In this document: piece by piece, positions 18,301-25,365 of the stretch | Numbering within the stretch: the first letter of the stretch is position 1 | Layout of the letters: each line of letters starts with the position of its first letter | Assembly: GCF_902498995.1 (NCBI RefSeq) | Contig: NZ_CABVLY010000008.1 | Location: forward strand, 1-64,000 | Direction: 5' to 3' | Length of the DNA: 64,000 bases | Origin: Burkholderia anthina | Lineage (GTDB): Bacteria; Pseudomonadota; Gammaproteobacteria; Burkholderiales; Burkholderiaceae | Made by a program: the position numbers and the translations under genes | Notes under the pieces: model-generated | Database searches by the model: none | Seen by the model: the letters and a program-made list of their open reading frames with translations, nothing else | What the model was told of the DNA's origin: nothing

Positions 18301-18847
18301 CATGCCGCATGAAGAGTCCGTCACGCGCGCGGTTGCCGATGGCTACTTCAAGGTCCTTGCCTACAAGGACGAATACGAGGTCGCGCGTTTGCATGCGTCG
18401 CCGGAGTTCGTTGAAAGCCTCAGGCAACAGTTCGAAGGCGACTTTCGCATTGCGTTCAACCTGGCGCCGCCACTGCTTGCCAGGCGGGATGACGTGACGG
18501 GGGAGCCGCGCAAAAAGGAGTACGGCGCGTGGATGCTGCCTGCATTCCGGTTGCTCGCGAAGCTCAAGATCCTGCGCGGCACGCCGTTCGACCCCTTCGG
18601 CTACACGGCGGAGCGCAAGATGGAGCGCGGGCTGATCGCGCGCTACGAGCAAACAGTCGACGAGATTCTTCGTCACGGCAGCTCACGCAACTATCGATTC
18701 GCGCTTCGGGCCGCGACGATGGTCGAGAAGCTTCGTGGCTACGGGCACGTCAAGGAGCGCAACCTGAAGGCTATCGACGCCGAATGGGCGAGTGCCGTTG
18801 CCCAGTTGTCGAAACCGTCCGTCATCGAACTGAAGCAGGTTGCCTGA
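15374..18847 (+). CDS. Fused indolepyruvate-type 2-oxoacid:ferredoxin oxidoreductase
   Basis: 1157 residues, GTG start with GGAAGGAG at 15361-15368. Order: pyrimidine-binding half (about 20-230, TAGYISGYRGSPLGTYD), thiamine-PP half (about 440-600, FCSGCPHNSST...GIGCSWMAQ, NDAVAMTGGQ), Fe-S region (about 631-690; CEGCGDCGIKSNC, then CNKDYSCNNGFC) and the gamma domain (about 720-900, IIVTGVGGTGVVTIGAILG). This is IorA and IorB in one chain, as in beta-proteobacterial homologues near 1160-1190 residues. It oxidatively decarboxylates aryl- or branched 2-oxoacids to acyl-CoA, passing electrons to a ferredoxin or similar carrier. No ferredoxin gene lies nearby. It sits downstream of operator C. Certain as to family; the exact 2-oxoacid is unknown. 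Confidence 0.93.
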   Translation: MTLRKVTLDDKFTLDEGRIFLTGVQALVRLPMMQHRRDKANGLNTAGYISGYRGSPLGTYDAELGKAKKFLAEANVVFVPGVNEDLAASAVWGSQQAELAGEGKYDGVFGIWYGKGPGVDRSGDAFRHANLAGSSKHGGVLLLMGDDHTCESSTTCHQSEFALVDASIPVLSPGGVQEILDYGLYGWALSRYSGCWVGLKCVKDTADASAVIDVDLDRVTPVVPEGVPMPAEGLNVRQPDTPQEQEFRLYNYKLDAVRAFVRANGLDRVTLGKPGARIGIVTHGKSYLDLLQAIDDLEIAEAELESMGVAIYKVACTWPLEPEGLREFAAGLDLLMVVEEKRSLLEFQIKDCLYREPNAPVVIGKQDEHGKKLFPVEMSLNSLQVAIALGQRLAQRTGNMRIAERVAFLTALSKVEFAPEAMLRSFYFCSGCPHNSSTVIPEGSKAYAGIGCSWMAQTMDRNTLGYTQMGAEGMAWVGEAPFSKRRHMFQNMGDGTYFHSGLLAVRAAVAAKTNITFKILYNDAVAMTGGQRHDGTLDPMTITTQVHAEGVNRIAVVTDDPGKYPADAGWARGVTIHHRAELQKVQEELRDIPGVTVLVYDQTCAAEKRRRRKRKQFPDPPKRLVINDLVCEGCGDCGIKSNCVSLLPLETEFGRKREIDQSACNKDYSCNNGFCPSFVTVHGGSLRKTGAVEPHVDLFPALVEPRLPSLDNGVYSIIVTGVGGTGVVTIGAILGMAAHLEGKACGILDMAGLAQKGGSVWSHLRFGKRPADIKAIRIAAGGADAVLGCDMVVAASRKTLATTRKGSTRMLVNTHEVMTGEFTRHPDLKFPASALRDGMTQAVGSDGVEFVDATKYAMNIFGDTIAGNMFMLGYAYQRGLIPIRSEAIDAAIELNGAGVKMNKAAFLWGRRAALSPGSAERAWAAAKPVRESLRLSTSLDELVERKARFLTDYQNAAYGDRFRKLVNRVRDWERGVMPHEESVTRAVADGYFKVLAYKDEYEVARLHASPEFVESLRQQFEGDFRIAFNLAPPLLARRDDVTGEPRKKEYGAWMLPAFRLLAKLKILRGTPFDPFGYTAERKMERGLIARYEQTVDEILRHGSSRNYRFALRAATMVEKLRGYGHVKERNLKAIDAEWASAVAQLSKPSVIELKQVA

Positions 18848-18906
18848 TTCACGGCGATGCGGAACAGCGATGCGATTCGGATTTCGAGCGGGGCTGACGT
18901 CTCTGG

Positions 18907-18935
18907 ACGGGCACGCGCAAGCGTGCCCGTTCTTG
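18907..18935. terminator. Terminator between the IOR and GntR genes
   Basis: ACGGGCACGC (18907-18916), loop GCAA, GCGTGCCCGT (18921-18930), then TCTTG. Ten-base perfect stem with a stable tetraloop between two convergent genes; probably works in both directions. Confidence 0.75.
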
Positions 18936-18949
18936 AGCAACCGGCAGGG

Positions 18950-19672
18950 TTATTGCGAGAAGAGCCTGACGACGCCGGCGTCCACCACTTTGGCAATCTC
19001 TTCCATCCGCCACGTAATGTGCGTCTCGGTCAGTTCCCGGCACCGCTTCGCATCACGCGCCTCGATCGCGTCAAGAATTTCGAGATGCTCGGCGAAGGCA
19101 TCGTGTCCGCGTTGTTCAAGATCGATCCAGCGGACGAAGTGGATGCGCGCGTTGATGCCATACATGGTACGGACCATCTCGTTATTGCCCGACAGGGCGA
19201 CCAGACGGACGTGGAATTCTTCGTCGCGCGAGACCAGCTGAGCGGCGGGGGCCTGCGTCTTGTTCTTCATCGTGTCCTTCCAGAACTTCCGCAGTGCCTT
19301 CACGTCCTTGAGGTCCGCGCGTTCGACGGCGAGTTGCACGGCAGAGGCTTCAATGCTCCGGCGAAGCTCGAAAAGGTCGAAGATGTCCTGGCGGTTCAAT
19401 TCCCGGACGAAGAATCCCCGATTGGGGACGAACGTCAGGAGGTTTTCGGCGACGAGTCGATTCAGCGCTTCGCGAAGCGGTGTTCGGCTTACGTCAAATT
19501 TCTCCGACAGTTCCAGCTCGTTTACGCGCTCGCCCGGCCGAATGGTGTATAGAACCGCCATCTCCTTGAGATGCTCGTACAAGTCGTTGACGGTAAGTCC
19601 CGCCCGCTTTGGCGCGTTGGTTTCCCGGACACGCGGTTTCGAATCCCTGATGAGGGAAGAGTAGCCTGCCAT
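18950..19672 (-). CDS. GntR family regulator (FadR/FCD subfamily), likely master regulator of the island
   Basis: 240 residues from the ATG at 19672, which has AGGAAGGA eight bases before it. The winged HTH is at about 25-90: PGERVNELELSEKFDVSRTP, LREALNRLVAENLL, VPNRGFFV. The C-terminal FCD domain (about 100-225) shows the metal/ligand-binding pattern DEEFHVRLVALSGN and the His of EHLEILDAIEARD. FCD proteins bind small carboxylates or amino acids and release operators of the form TGT-n-ACA. Seven palindromes of that form occur in this island, one of them (19841-19852) upstream of this gene, so autoregulation is likely. The target assignment is inference. Confidence 0.9.
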   Translation of the reverse strand: MAGYSSLIRDSKPRVRETNAPKRAGLTVNDLYEHLKEMAVLYTIRPGERVNELELSEKFDVSRTPLREALNRLVAENLLTFVPNRGFFVRELNRQDIFDLFELRRSIEASAVQLAVERADLKDVKALRKFWKDTMKNKTQAPAAQLVSRDEEFHVRLVALSGNNEMVRTMYGINARIHFVRWIDLEQRGHDAFAEHLEILDAIEARDAKRCRELTETHITWRMEEIAKVVDAGVVRLFSQ

Positions 19673-20117
19673 TGTGGGTTTCCTTCCTGATGCACGCGGC
19701 ACCTTGGGTTATTCCGAAGACCTGCCATGCTCTCGACAGCGACTGTTCGGGACGGGTCGCTTCGTCGAGGGGCGCCGCCTCGACGGTCGGGCGCGCTTCC
19801 CGTGCCGCTCCCTTCTGAAGGGTATCCATGGCAGCCGGAAAGTGTCGGCAATGCTGTATTCTATACCAGGCACCCGGGGCGCCGCCGGATACGCTTCCGT
19901 CCATCAAACGGCCTGCGGATACCGGTTTCGCGGCCAGGTTCGAGCCGTGTTCGCATCATGCCTGATGACATCCGCCGCCCTCGATGCCGACCGCGGATGA
20001 TTGGGGCCTTCTCGCTGGAACTTCTCGCGGTGACCGGTGGAACTGCCGAACGCCGATGTCCCGTCGACGGCAGGGCTGTTTCCGGCGGCGGCCGGACTCT
20101 TTGCGACGCCATAGCGG
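19673..20117. other. 445-bp gap between the D-amino-acid dehydrogenase and GntR genes
   Basis: No supported gene. It holds operator G and a minus-strand TATAGAAT (near 19860) that could be the GntR gene's -10 element. Confidence 0.5.
19841..19852. promoter_or_regulatory. Operator G (AGTGTCGGCAAT) upstream of the GntR gene
   Basis: One base different from operator E (AGTGTCGACAAT), with the same AAA before it. It lies 169 bases upstream of the GntR start and close to a TATAGAAT on the minus strand, consistent with weak autoregulation. Confidence 0.5.
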
Positions 20118-21359
20118 CTAGGCGAGCAGCCCGTCCATGGGAATTTCCGGCGTCCGCCGTGCTATCAGGTCAGCCGTAATGCGCGCGGACCCATGGGACA
20201 TGGTCCAGCCGATATGTCCGTGGCCCGTGTTCAGGAACAGGTTCGCGTATTTCTTCTGTCCGAAGAACGGCAGATTGTTCGGCGTCATGGGCCGTAACCC
20301 CGCCCACATCTCCGCGCGGTCGTAGTTGCCGCCGTCCGGATAGAGTTCTTGCGTGACCCGCTTCATGAATGCGAAGTCCGAAGGCTTGTGCGACGTATCG
20401 TACCCGGCAAACTCTGCCGTCGCCGTTACTCGAATCCTGTCCCCGAAGCGCGATATGGCAACCAGATTGTGTTCGTCAACGACAGCGACATTCGGCGCAT
20501 GAGCATGTTCCTCGATAGGGATCGTCAACGAATAGCCCTTCACGGGATAGATCGGCAAGTGGACGCCAACTTGCCGGCCCAGGATGGGGCTGTAGCTACC
20601 GAGGGCCAGCACGTATACGTCGCCTTTGAGCACCCCCTTGTCTGTTCTGACGCCGGCAATTTGCTCTCCGGCAACCTCCAGGCCGCGAATGCTCGTTCCA
20701 GTCAGGAGGGTCGCGCCGCGGGAGACAATGATGTCGGCAAGCGAGCGCGTGAACTTCGCCGGATCGCCCGTTTCGTCCGTCGGACAGTAAATCGCACCCG
20801 CAATCTCGTCTTTGGCGGCGCGGAGCGAGGGGTCGAGCGACACGACCTCTTCCCGGTTCAGCACTTTGATGACCTGGCCGTCCGACTCGAGAAGTTTCAT
20901 CTGGGCGACACCTCGGTCCAATGCTTCCTGGCTGCGATGGAAGTAGACGATGCCGCGGTCGTTGCGGTCGTAGGAGACGTTCTCCGTCGCGATGACGCTC
21001 TGTAACACGGATTGCGAATATGCCGCCAGTCGATGCTTGAGCAGGGTGTTGCGGCGCGCCTTTTCCGCGCTGCATTCCATCAGAAAAAGCCACGACCACG
21101 AATAAAGCCTGGGGTCCGCCGAGAATTTGAACCGAAGGGCCTGGTCCTTCAGTAACAACGACTTCGCCAGAATCATCGGCGCCTTTGGCGACGACCAAAC
21201 GAAGGAGTGCCCCGGGGCGACCATGCCCGCGTTTCCCCAACTCGTTTCCCCGGCAACAACGGGTTGCCGGTCAACGACCGTGACATCGTGACCATCTTTC
21301 TGAAGCTGATAGGCGGTCGTGACGCCAACCACACCGCCGCCGAGCACAATGACCTTCAT
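20118..21359 (-). CDS. D-amino-acid dehydrogenase (DadA-type FAD oxidoreductase)
   Basis: 413 residues. The Rossmann FAD motif is at the N-terminus (VIVLGGGVVGVTTAYQLQKD, acidic end VVDRQ), followed by ETSWGNAGMVAPGHSFVWSS as in DadA and KGYSLTIPI in the substrate domain; the C-terminus has the second FAD contact GLRPMTPNNLPFFG...NTGHGHIGWT. DadA-type enzymes sit on the inner membrane face, oxidise D-amino acids to imino acids and give electrons to quinone. A RidA-family gene is divergent 251 bases away and shares a control region with two operators. Substrate could be any D-amino acid or an N-substituted glycine. Confidence 0.9.
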   Translation of the reverse strand: MKVIVLGGGVVGVTTAYQLQKDGHDVTVVDRQPVVAGETSWGNAGMVAPGHSFVWSSPKAPMILAKSLLLKDQALRFKFSADPRLYSWSWLFLMECSAEKARRNTLLKHRLAAYSQSVLQSVIATENVSYDRNDRGIVYFHRSQEALDRGVAQMKLLESDGQVIKVLNREEVVSLDPSLRAAKDEIAGAIYCPTDETGDPAKFTRSLADIIVSRGATLLTGTSIRGLEVAGEQIAGVRTDKGVLKGDVYVLALGSYSPILGRQVGVHLPIYPVKGYSLTIPIEEHAHAPNVAVVDEHNLVAISRFGDRIRVTATAEFAGYDTSHKPSDFAFMKRVTQELYPDGGNYDRAEMWAGLRPMTPNNLPFFGQKKYANLFLNTGHGHIGWTMSHGSARITADLIARRTPEIPMDGLLA

Positions 21360-21452
21360 GACGTCCTCAATGTGAATCGTGGAATGACTTCATACCGCGG
21401 CGACCGCCTTTGACGGGACCACCTTATCGTCCCGAGGGTTGCGCGCGGCATA

Positions 21453-21464
21453 AGTGTAGACACT
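21453..21464. promoter_or_regulatory. Operator D (AGTGTAGACACT) before the D-amino-acid dehydrogenase gene
   Basis: Matches the island palindrome at all but one central base, 94 bases before the dadA-type ATG. The minus-strand TTAATATACAG just upstream gives a likely -10 region, so bound protein would sit at the transcription start. Confidence 0.7.
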
Positions 21465-21543
21465 ACTGTATATTAATTGCAAAAAAAGCTGTGGCGCGAG
21501 GTGAAATTTTTCCGTTGGGGCTTTCCTTGAATGTGTCGATAAA

Positions 21544-21555
21544 AGTGTCGACAAT
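21544..21555. promoter_or_regulatory. Operator E (AGTGTCGACAAT) before the RidA-family gene
   Basis: One mismatch from the perfect palindrome, 56 bases before the RidA ATG, followed by TGTGTG as at other sites. Together with operator D it covers both directions of the divergent promoter region. Confidence 0.7.
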
Positions 21556-21610
21556 TGTGTGTGATATGCGCTAGTCTAATCGCACTTTGACACCAACTGA
21601 AGGAGGATTT

Positions 21611-21958
21611 ATGCAAATCAGGCGATACGAGAGCGGCAAGCGGATGAGCATGGCGGTCGTGTACAACGGCTTCGTTTTTGTGGCCGGTCAGGTCGCTGAC
21701 GATCCGAGTCAGGACGTGAAGGGGCAGACTACGCAGATCCTCGCGAAGATCGACAAGTTGCTTGAGCAAGTCGGGGCCGACAAGACGAAGATCCTCTCCG
21801 CAAACATCTGGCTTGCCGACTACACGACATTCAACGAGATGAACGAAGTGTGGGATGCCTGGGTTCCCGAGGGCGACGCTCCGGCCCGTGCCTGTGTCGA
21901 ATCGAAGCTCGCTTTTCCTCAGTACACGGTTGAAATCGGCGTCATCTCCGCGGTCTGA
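21611..21958 (+). CDS. RidA/YjgF-family enamine/imine deaminase
   Basis: 115 residues from the ATG with a perfect AGGAGG at 21601-21606; the longer frame is ignored. It has the Rid fold marks NGFVFVAGQVADDPSQDVKG, DKTKILSANIWLAD and PARACVESKLAFPQYTVEIG, including the arginine of the PAR-CVE motif that binds the substrate carboxylate. Rid proteins hydrolyse 2-imino acids to 2-oxoacids and ammonia. Standing beside a D-amino-acid dehydrogenase, it would process the imine released by that enzyme. It heads a two-gene operon. Confidence 0.92.
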   Translation: MQIRRYESGKRMSMAVVYNGFVFVAGQVADDPSQDVKGQTTQILAKIDKLLEQVGADKTKILSANIWLADYTTFNEMNEVWDAWVPEGDAPARACVESKLAFPQYTVEIGVISAV

Positions 21959-22026
21959 TTGCTGGACTCAAGGAACGGCCTGAACCCTTCAAGCACAACC
22001 AGCCGTCGACATAAAGAGGCAAAGAC

Positions 22027-22812
22027 ATGGAAACTCTCGAAGACGCGGAGCGCTATGCGAAGCTCGATTTCGCCCTTGATGCCGGTATCTCCGACCGGGC
22101 CGCAATCGGCCTGGTCGTCCTCGCAACTGACCATACGATCGAGTATGAATGGCGCAAGCTCCTGTCGATCGACGGGGTCGGATTCTACGAAAGCCGAATC
22201 GTGAATTCGGCGGAAATCACGCCGGAGACGTTGAGGGAAATGGACGACCGGATTGCGCCGGGGGTTGCAGTGATTCGGCCTGGCGAGCGGCTCGATGTGG
22301 TGGCGTTCGGTTGTACGTCCGCATCGATGGTTCTCGGGGAGGACCGGGTCATTGCCCGCATCAGGGAATCCCGGCCAAACGCAGCGTGCACCACACCTAT
22401 CACCGCCGCCCGGGTCGCGTTGAACTCGCTGGGAGCGAAGCGTGTCGCGCTGCTGACGCCGTACATGCGGACCATCAACGAATCGATGCGCGACTACCTG
22501 GTGAATCGCGGCATCAACGTCGTCCGGATGGGGTCATTCGAGCATTCGGACGATAACGAAGTGGCGCGCATCGACGCGCAGTCAGTTCGCAACGCCATCC
22601 TGGCACTGGGCCGACACGAGGACGTGGATGCGGTCTTCGTCTCTTGTACGTCGTTGCGCTTGGCCGACCAGGCGGCGCTCATCGAGGGCGAGCTTGGCAA
22701 ACCGGTGACCTCCAGCAATCACGCAATGGCATGGCATGCGCTACGCCTCGCGGGCGTCAAAGACGAGTTGCCGCAGTTTGGCCGGCTTTTCGCCATTCAG
22801 AACGCGCAGTAA
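22027..22812 (+). CDS. Asp/Glu racemase-superfamily enzyme (maleate isomerase/arylmalonate decarboxylase-like)
   Basis: 261 residues, 68 bases after the RidA gene. Two catalytic-type cysteines are present: Cys96 in VAFGCTSASMVLGE and Cys207 in VSCTSLR. Both halves are needed for racemases and maleate cis-trans isomerase, while arylmalonate decarboxylase keeps only the second. The C-terminal TSSNHAMAWHALRLAGV is the maleate isomerase/EutA-type signature. It may epimerise the substrate so that the D-specific dehydrogenase can act, or isomerise an unsaturated diacid. A stem-loop follows the stop codon. Superfamily assignment is firm; reaction is not. Confidence 0.85.
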   Translation: METLEDAERYAKLDFALDAGISDRAAIGLVVLATDHTIEYEWRKLLSIDGVGFYESRIVNSAEITPETLREMDDRIAPGVAVIRPGERLDVVAFGCTSASMVLGEDRVIARIRESRPNAACTTPITAARVALNSLGAKRVALLTPYMRTINESMRDYLVNRGINVVRMGSFEHSDDNEVARIDAQSVRNAILALGRHEDVDAVFVSCTSLRLADQAALIEGELGKPVTSSNHAMAWHALRLAGVKDELPQFGRLFAIQNAQ

Positions 22813-23130
22813 AGATCTGATCCGCAACGCAAGTGCGGCCGTCCTGCGAGAGACGGCCGCACTTGCGTTGCGCCCGCTTCGCTGTTGATTCGCGGCTTCT
22901 CCAATCCCCGTCGAACGCACACGCTGTTCGCGTGGCGCCGGCCGATGGTTGCCGATCTGAGATCGAGGGCGCAATTTGCGATGCATCGCAACCGTACGGC
23001 GACCGCGGTTTGCTGAGTTGTGTTGGATGGACGGCTGGCCGTGCATTGCCACTGGGGCCACTGGGCCGGTGCAAAAGACGGAAGGCCGGACCTAGCCGGG
23101 GCGCCCGGACTTCCGCTTCGGCCGGGCTAT
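22813..23130. other. 318-bp gap between convergent genes
   Basis: Contains the 21-bp hairpin and, near 23103-23127, a weaker GCCCGG / CCGGGC stem just after the SDR stop codon. No supported gene. Confidence 0.5.
22823..22872. terminator. Very strong 21-bp hairpin after the racemase-like gene
   Basis: Arms 22823-22843 and 22852-22872 are perfect complements over 21 bases with an 8-base loop (CTGCGAGA). No U tract follows, so it may stop transcription poorly but would protect the 3' end of the message. Confidence 0.7.
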
Positions 23131-23901
23131 TTACGCGGCGTTATACCCGCCGTCCACGAAGAGGACCGTGCCGGTTACATAGGAAGACGCGTCGCTGGCG
23201 AGATAAATGTACGCGCCGCCGAATTCCCCAACTTCGCCACGGCGGGCCATCGGAGTGCGCGCCATCGCACGCTGCTGATAAGGCGACGAGGAACTGTTGT
23301 CGACGCCGTCCATGAAGTTGTTGATGTAGCCCGGTGCGACTGCATTCACACGAACCCCGCGCGGCGCCCATTCCACCGCCATGGTTCTGACGAGCTGGTC
23401 GATACCGCCTTTCGATGCGGCATAGGGCGTGAGCCCGGAGATACCCGAGCTGCCCGCAATCGACGACGTCATGACGATGCTTCCTCTGCCGGCGGAAAGC
23501 ATCGCCTTGGCAGCGTACTTCGCGCAGAAGTAGGCGCCCTTGAGGTTCACATCAAGAATCTGGTCCCATTCGTGGCTTTCGTAGTCTTCGGCGGGTTTGA
23601 TTTTGTCTACTCCCGCATTGCAGATCATCGTATCAATGCGACCGAACTTCTGAACGGTCTGCTCTACGAGCGCGGCACACGCATTCGGGTCCGATACATC
23701 GGCGACCACGGTCGAGATGTCAAGACCGTCCGCCGCCAATTCAGCCTGCGCGGCCGAGAGCTCCCGTGCGTCGTACGAGCCGATGACGACGTGTGCCCCG
23801 CGTTCCGCGAACATTCGTGCGAGTCCTTTGCCGAGCCCGCGGCTCGCTCCGCTGATGCAAACCACCTGGTCCTTGACCGCAAAAATATCGTCGGCTGCCA
23901 T
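23131..23901 (-). CDS. Short-chain dehydrogenase/reductase
   Basis: 256 residues from the ATG at 23901, with GAGGA before it; the 284-residue reading frame would start upstream of the likely transcription start. Classical SDR marks: cofactor loop SGASRGLGKG near residue 20, NAG in ICNAGVDKI, catalytic Ser in MTSSIAGSSG, YAASKGG with Tyr and Lys, and PGYINNF after it. The C-terminal FVDGGYNAA is typical. It oxidises or reduces an alcohol/ketone with NAD(P)H; the acidic residue pattern after beta-2 (SYDAREL) suggests NAD(H). Operator F overlaps its promoter, placing it in the island regulon. Confidence 0.9.
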   Translation of the reverse strand: MAADDIFAVKDQVVCISGASRGLGKGLARMFAERGAHVVIGSYDARELSAAQAELAADGLDISTVVADVSDPNACAALVEQTVQKFGRIDTMICNAGVDKIKPAEDYESHEWDQILDVNLKGAYFCAKYAAKAMLSAGRGSIVMTSSIAGSSGISGLTPYAASKGGIDQLVRTMAVEWAPRGVRVNAVAPGYINNFMDGVDNSSSSPYQQRAMARTPMARRGEVGEFGGAYIYLASDASSYVTGTVLFVDGGYNAA

Positions 23902-23949
23902 TTCAATCCTCGTCAATAATCGGCCCCTGTGAAAACAGAGGGGGGGTAA

Positions 23950-23985
23950 AGTGTCGACAGTAGTGTCGTACATGCGAGGTGTCAA
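23950..23985 (-). promoter_or_regulatory. SDR promoter with operator F (AGTGTCGACAGT, 23950-23961)
   Basis: On the minus strand TTGACA (23985-23980), 17-base spacer and TACTGT (23962-23957). The palindrome covers the -10 element and start point, the classic place for a repressor. Confidence 0.7.
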
Positions 23986-23989
23986 TCAA

Positions 23990-24297
23990 AATCGCCGTGG
24001 CTACGGCTATCGCAGGACTCACGTGCTGTTGCGGCGGGAGGGCTGCTTCGCCAACCACACGGGCATCCGGTGTCTGTACAGCAACGCGGGGTTGAGTGTT
24101 CGGAAGAGATGCGAGGCGTACCCGCATCCATCACCATGGTCGGCGGGCCGGGGTTCGTTGGTCCGGATGTATGGCGCTACGAAGCAGGCGTCGTGCTGTC
24201 GTTCATTCGGCCCGGCAAGCCGGTGGAGAGCGTCTCCATCGAGCGCTTCAACGGGCGGTTCCGCGACGCATGCCTGAACGAGCGTGGGCTCGTGCGG
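23990..24297 (+). pseudogene. IS3-family transposase (orfB) remnant
   Basis: Two separated pieces of the DDE transposase are visible in different frames: about 23990-24112 gives RRGYGYRRTHVLLRREGCF...LSVRKR, matching the conserved start of OrfB, and about 24196-24297 gives LSFIRPGKPVESVSIERFNG and FRDACLNE, which is the conserved region around the catalytic glutamate side. The segment between is deleted, and the N- and C-termini are missing. No inverted repeats remain. It marks the right edge of the catabolic island. Confidence 0.8.
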
Positions 24298-24308
24298 TGG
24301 CGGCCCGC

Positions 24309-25283
24309 CTACAGATGGCCGTCCGCCGCGCGGACCGCGTCCGCGATCGCGTCGGCGACGCGTTGCACGCGCGGCGACCGGCGTACGTCCGGGTGGACGA
24401 CCAGCCAGATCTCGCGCTCGACGTCGCAGCGCGGCGCGGCGGTCAATTCGACGAGCGGAGCGGGCGCCGACAACGACGCAGCGACTGTGTGGGGCGCGTC
24501 CGTATTCGCGTCCGCATCCGTGTCCGACGCGGGATCGTCGACGAGAAAGCGCGGCAGCAACGCGATGCCCGCGCCGGCCACGCATGCGCGATGCAGCGCG
24601 GCCAGATCGTTCGCGATGAACGCGAAGCGGCGGCCGGCCGCAAAGCGTTCGAGCCACTGCTGCTGCGGCATTTGCGCGAGCGCATCGTCGTAGCCGAGAA
24701 ACGCCCATGTGTCGGGCGATGCGGCGGCCCATTCAGGCGATGCGCACAGCGCGAAGCGCATCGTGCCGAGCCGGCGCGCGGCCAGCCCCGGCTCGCTCGG
24801 CCGCGACAGACGCACCGCGAGGTCCGCTTCGCGCGCGTACAGGTTCGCCGCGTGCATCTCGCCCATCAGGTCGATCCGCAGCGCCGGCCATGCACGCTGC
24901 GCACGGGCGAGCCGCGGGGCGAGGAAGTGACTCGCGAACACCGGCGACGCCGATACGCGCACGACGCCGTCGAGCGTCGCCGCGCCCTGGGCGGCGCGCG
25001 CGAACGCATGCACGTCGGCTTCGACGCGCGCCGCATGCTCGGCAAGCTGCAGCCCTTCGTCGGTCGGCGGCCAGCCGCGCGGCAATCGGTCGAACAGCCG
25101 GATGCCGAGCGCGGACTCCAGCGCGTCGACGCGCCGCGCGACGGTCGAATGCTGGACCTGCAGCGCCCGGGCGGCGGCCGACAGGCTGCCGCCGCGCATT
25201 ACCGCGAGGAAATAGCGCAAGTCGTCCCAGCTCATCGGCAATGGGGATGCCGCAACGGGATCTGGATCGGTCGAATTTTGCAC
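24309..25283 (-). CDS. LysR family transcriptional regulator
   Basis: 324 residues, or 308 if the internal MSWDDLRYFL start is used. HTH at about 20-80: MSWDDLRYFLAVMRGGSLSA, ALQVQHSTVARRVDALE, LFDRLPRGW. The effector domain follows. It is divergent from the quinone reductase gene with an 82-base gap that holds a CACGAT-n6-ATCGTG dyad, so it probably controls that gene. Its 3' end runs to within about 12 bases of the IS3 remnant. The Asp/Thr-rich insertion DPASDTDADANTDAP near residue 265 is unusual for the family. Confidence 0.88.
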   Translation of the reverse strand: MQNSTDPDPVAASPLPMSWDDLRYFLAVMRGGSLSAAARALQVQHSTVARRVDALESALGIRLFDRLPRGWPPTDEGLQLAEHAARVEADVHAFARAAQGAATLDGVVRVSASPVFASHFLAPRLARAQRAWPALRIDLMGEMHAANLYAREADLAVRLSRPSEPGLAARRLGTMRFALCASPEWAAASPDTWAFLGYDDALAQMPQQQWLERFAAGRRFAFIANDLAALHRACVAGAGIALLPRFLVDDPASDTDADANTDAPHTVAASLSAPAPLVELTAAPRCDVEREIWLVVHPDVRRSPRVQRVADAIADAVRAADGHL

Positions 25284-25321
25284 AGTAGATGGGCGCGTAG
25301 CGGGAATTCCGATTGATTATG

Positions 25322-25339
25322 CACGATGGGATGATCGTG
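25322..25339. promoter_or_regulatory. Dyad CACGAT-n6-ATCGTG, likely LysR operator
   Basis: Perfect six-base arms (25322-25327, 25334-25339) in the short divergent gap between the LysR and quinone reductase genes, 26 bases before the reductase ATG. Confidence 0.5.
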
Positions 25340-25365
25340 TCACTTCATTCGATTGCGAGGACGTC

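Noticed and set aside
22027..22812. Arylmalonate decarboxylase
   Set aside because: That enzyme has one active-site cysteine; this protein has both (Cys96 and Cys207), as in racemases and maleate isomerase.
23020..23919. 299-codon + strand ORF opposite the SDR
   Set aside because: Antisense shadow; the SDR frame has catalytic motifs and an SD.
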